This document shows, in pieces, positions 62,670 through 64,000 of a stretch of DNA of 64,000 bases. A program made the position numbers and the translations under genes. The DNA is from Treponema denticola. Its GTDB lineage: Bacteria > Spirochaetota > Spirochaetia > Treponematales > Treponemataceae. The notes beneath the pieces were generated by a model. The model searched no databases and was not told the DNA's origin. It saw only the letters and a list, made by a program, of their open reading frames with translations. The stretch covers positions 2,542,001 to 2,606,000 of the forward strand of contig NZ_CP051302.1 of assembly GCF_024181405.1 (NCBI RefSeq), given 5' to 3'. How positions within the stretch are numbered: position 1 is the stretch's first letter; each line of letters opens with the position of its first letter.

Positions 62670-64000
62670 ATGGATAATTTAAACTTTATAGAAGAATTAG
62701 ATAGCTATCTTGAAAATAAGAGTAATTTTTGATAATATAGAAAGTGTTAGTTTTATCCAATTTAATTAGGTATATAAAAGAATTCTTCTATTCATTATTT
62801 TACTTGAGTGAAGAAGAGATAAGCTCCCAAAATGCCTTGCGCAATATTGTTCAGGAACTAAAGCGGTGTAAGTACCCTGTATATCGTAATGATAATACCG
62901 TTTTAGCAGGCTTACCGATAATTATCTATGAGATTTATAGGATAAGCTTGCCCCTTAAACATATTTTACAAGAGACCATCTGTTCCAATGATATCAGGCT
63001 TTCAGGCGTTTTTTTAGATAAGCTGGTAGAGTCTTCATTTTCGGATAATCAAAAGATTCTAAAGGAAAACCTATCTTTTAGCAGCCGGATGGAAAAGATT
63101 TCGGATCTGATGAGGGAGGATTTTGACCAAAAACTTAAAGATCAAACAAACGAATTCGATGAGCTTATATTTTCCTTGACTGATCCTGTTTTTAGGGCCG
63201 TAGATGCTAAAATAAATAAACTGTTTGCATTTTTTGATTTTTGCAGTTTTCAATTTAATACTTTTTTTGCTTATTTTGATCCCGGTTTTAATACGATTGT
63301 AAATACGGACTCTGTGAGAGATCATTATAACTTTGAAAATGTAGATGGGATGACTATTATTCAAGAGATTCTTGATTTGGATTATCTTATTCGGAATATA
63401 TCTGTAGATGAACAGTTGGTGGATGGAATCTTGTTTTTAAATTCCGCCCTTCCACAAGATAAGCAGCTTGATGAGGTTTATATAAAAAAGAATTTAAAGA
63501 ACTTTTTTTCAAAGCTCGAAAATAGTCTGGGTAAGGATACGCTAAAAAATATTGCGAAATTGATTAAAAAAGATCCAAAGTTTGAAGATAAAACAAAGGC
63601 GCCTCGTGTTTTTTCTGAAATAGAAGAGTACAAAGCCCGTTTTACTGCGAATTTTAGTGCAGATACAAAAAAAATACTTAAACTAAGGCAGGATGCCCAA
63701 ATGTCATCGCTTATCAGCGGTTTATTTGGAGATATTGAAATCATCAAGCTGGATGTCTATAACGAAGACTTGAACAGCAAAATTCAAGCTTTAACAGGCC
63801 TTTCATTAGATTGGATAAAACCCTTGGAAATTGTAAAAACATATACAAAAAATTTCTTTCAGCCTTCGATAGAGCCTTTTTTGAGGGAACTTTTAGTAGA
63901 GGGGCTTTTTGAAGACAAAAAAATGAAGTCCGACTTTGCGGCAAACTATTATTACTGCTCGGCTGTTGCAGACAAAATAGATGAACTGGAAAAAGTAATG
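62670..64000 (+). CDS. Large uncharacterised protein, frameshifted start, runs off window
   Basis: The frame from about 62744 is open to the window end (over 415 residues) and reads as a soluble helical protein of unknown function, possibly of the spirochete DUF5312 type (weakly held). It has no good start: a GTG at 62744 and a TTG at 62804 both lack ribosome sites. Upstream, an ATG at 62670 gives NFIEELDSYLENKSNF and stops at 62730. Removing one T from the T5 run at 62726-62730 and one T at 62766-62767 would join it smoothly to KEFFYSLFYLSEEE. Either the gene carries two small insertions or its start is in the later frame. Confidence 0.55.

Noticed and set aside
1..64000. tRNA, rRNA or prophage genes
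   Set aside because: No cloverleaf with a GTTCRA loop, ribosomal RNA word, or phage structural gene was seen; a covariance search was not possible.

Overview
The window looks like a chromosome segment of a low-GC host-associated spirochete, most likely Treponema of the T. denticola group. This is inferred from gene content and style, not from a database match. The signs are AT-rich sequence with GTG/TTG starts behind good Shine-Dalgarno sites, many chemoreceptor and cyclic-nucleotide proteins, lipoproteins with spirochete-like lipoboxes, a poly(G) contingency tract, a UGA-encoded selenocysteine and integron attC-like sites.

Layout. 1-8 kb: sbcDC (sbcC cut by the window edge), a short chemoreceptor-like protein, a YtrA-type GntR regulator with a two-gene ABC exporter, an internally deleted Rpn-family gene, and a DUF3793/flavodoxin pair. 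8.4-14.1 kb: one 1,913-residue secreted repeat protein. 14.2-19.6 kb: an island of three cassette-like units separated by attC-like sites, carrying two unknown genes, McrB-McrC restriction and a PIN toxin with a partner. 19.6-21.4 kb: a fused KDPG aldolase/KDG kinase. 21.5-30.8 kb: two small lipoproteins, then an operon of two membrane class III cyclase homologues followed by a CoA-disulfide reductase/rhodanese, an APC permease and a YeeE/YedE transporter. 30.8-33.9 kb: a convergent operon of histidine kinase, response regulator and a YihY membrane protein fused to a cyclic-nucleotide-binding domain. 34-36.3 kb: M20 hydrolase with DUF3100 and a small membrane partner. 36.4-38.8 kb: a Fic AMPylase and a DUF4143 ATPase, with four 20-bp palindromes at exact 40-bp steps between them. 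38.8-42.3 kb: thiBPQ under a TPP riboswitch. 42.4-44.9 kb: a lipoprotein switched off by a 9-G tract. 44.9-50.1 kb: an alkylglycerone-phosphate-synthase-like enzyme, a large chemoreceptor, eight 23-bp tandem repeats, and a DUF4469 gene whose presumed promoter carries an 11-G tract. 50.2-56 kb: a translationally coupled FadR-type/GlpA-like/FAD oxidoreductase/DUF1667/FGGY kinase operon. 56.1-57.8 kb: a cystine symporter followed by a CC/Se selenoprotein. 57.9-59.7 kb: fused pyrBI behind a leader peptide and attenuator. 59.7-64 kb: a c-di-GMP protein, an XRE regulator, and the start of a large gene that seems frameshifted.

The most unusual system is the overlapping cyclase pair (22,492-26,438). 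Protein 1 keeps the substrate and transition-state residues but has lost both metal-binding aspartates; protein 2 keeps both aspartates but has lost the others. This is the division of labour of the C1/C2 halves of animal adenylyl cyclase, so the two probably form an obligate heterodimer. A cyclic-nucleotide-binding YihY protein lies next to the operon and could be an effector. No rRNA or tRNA genes were seen.
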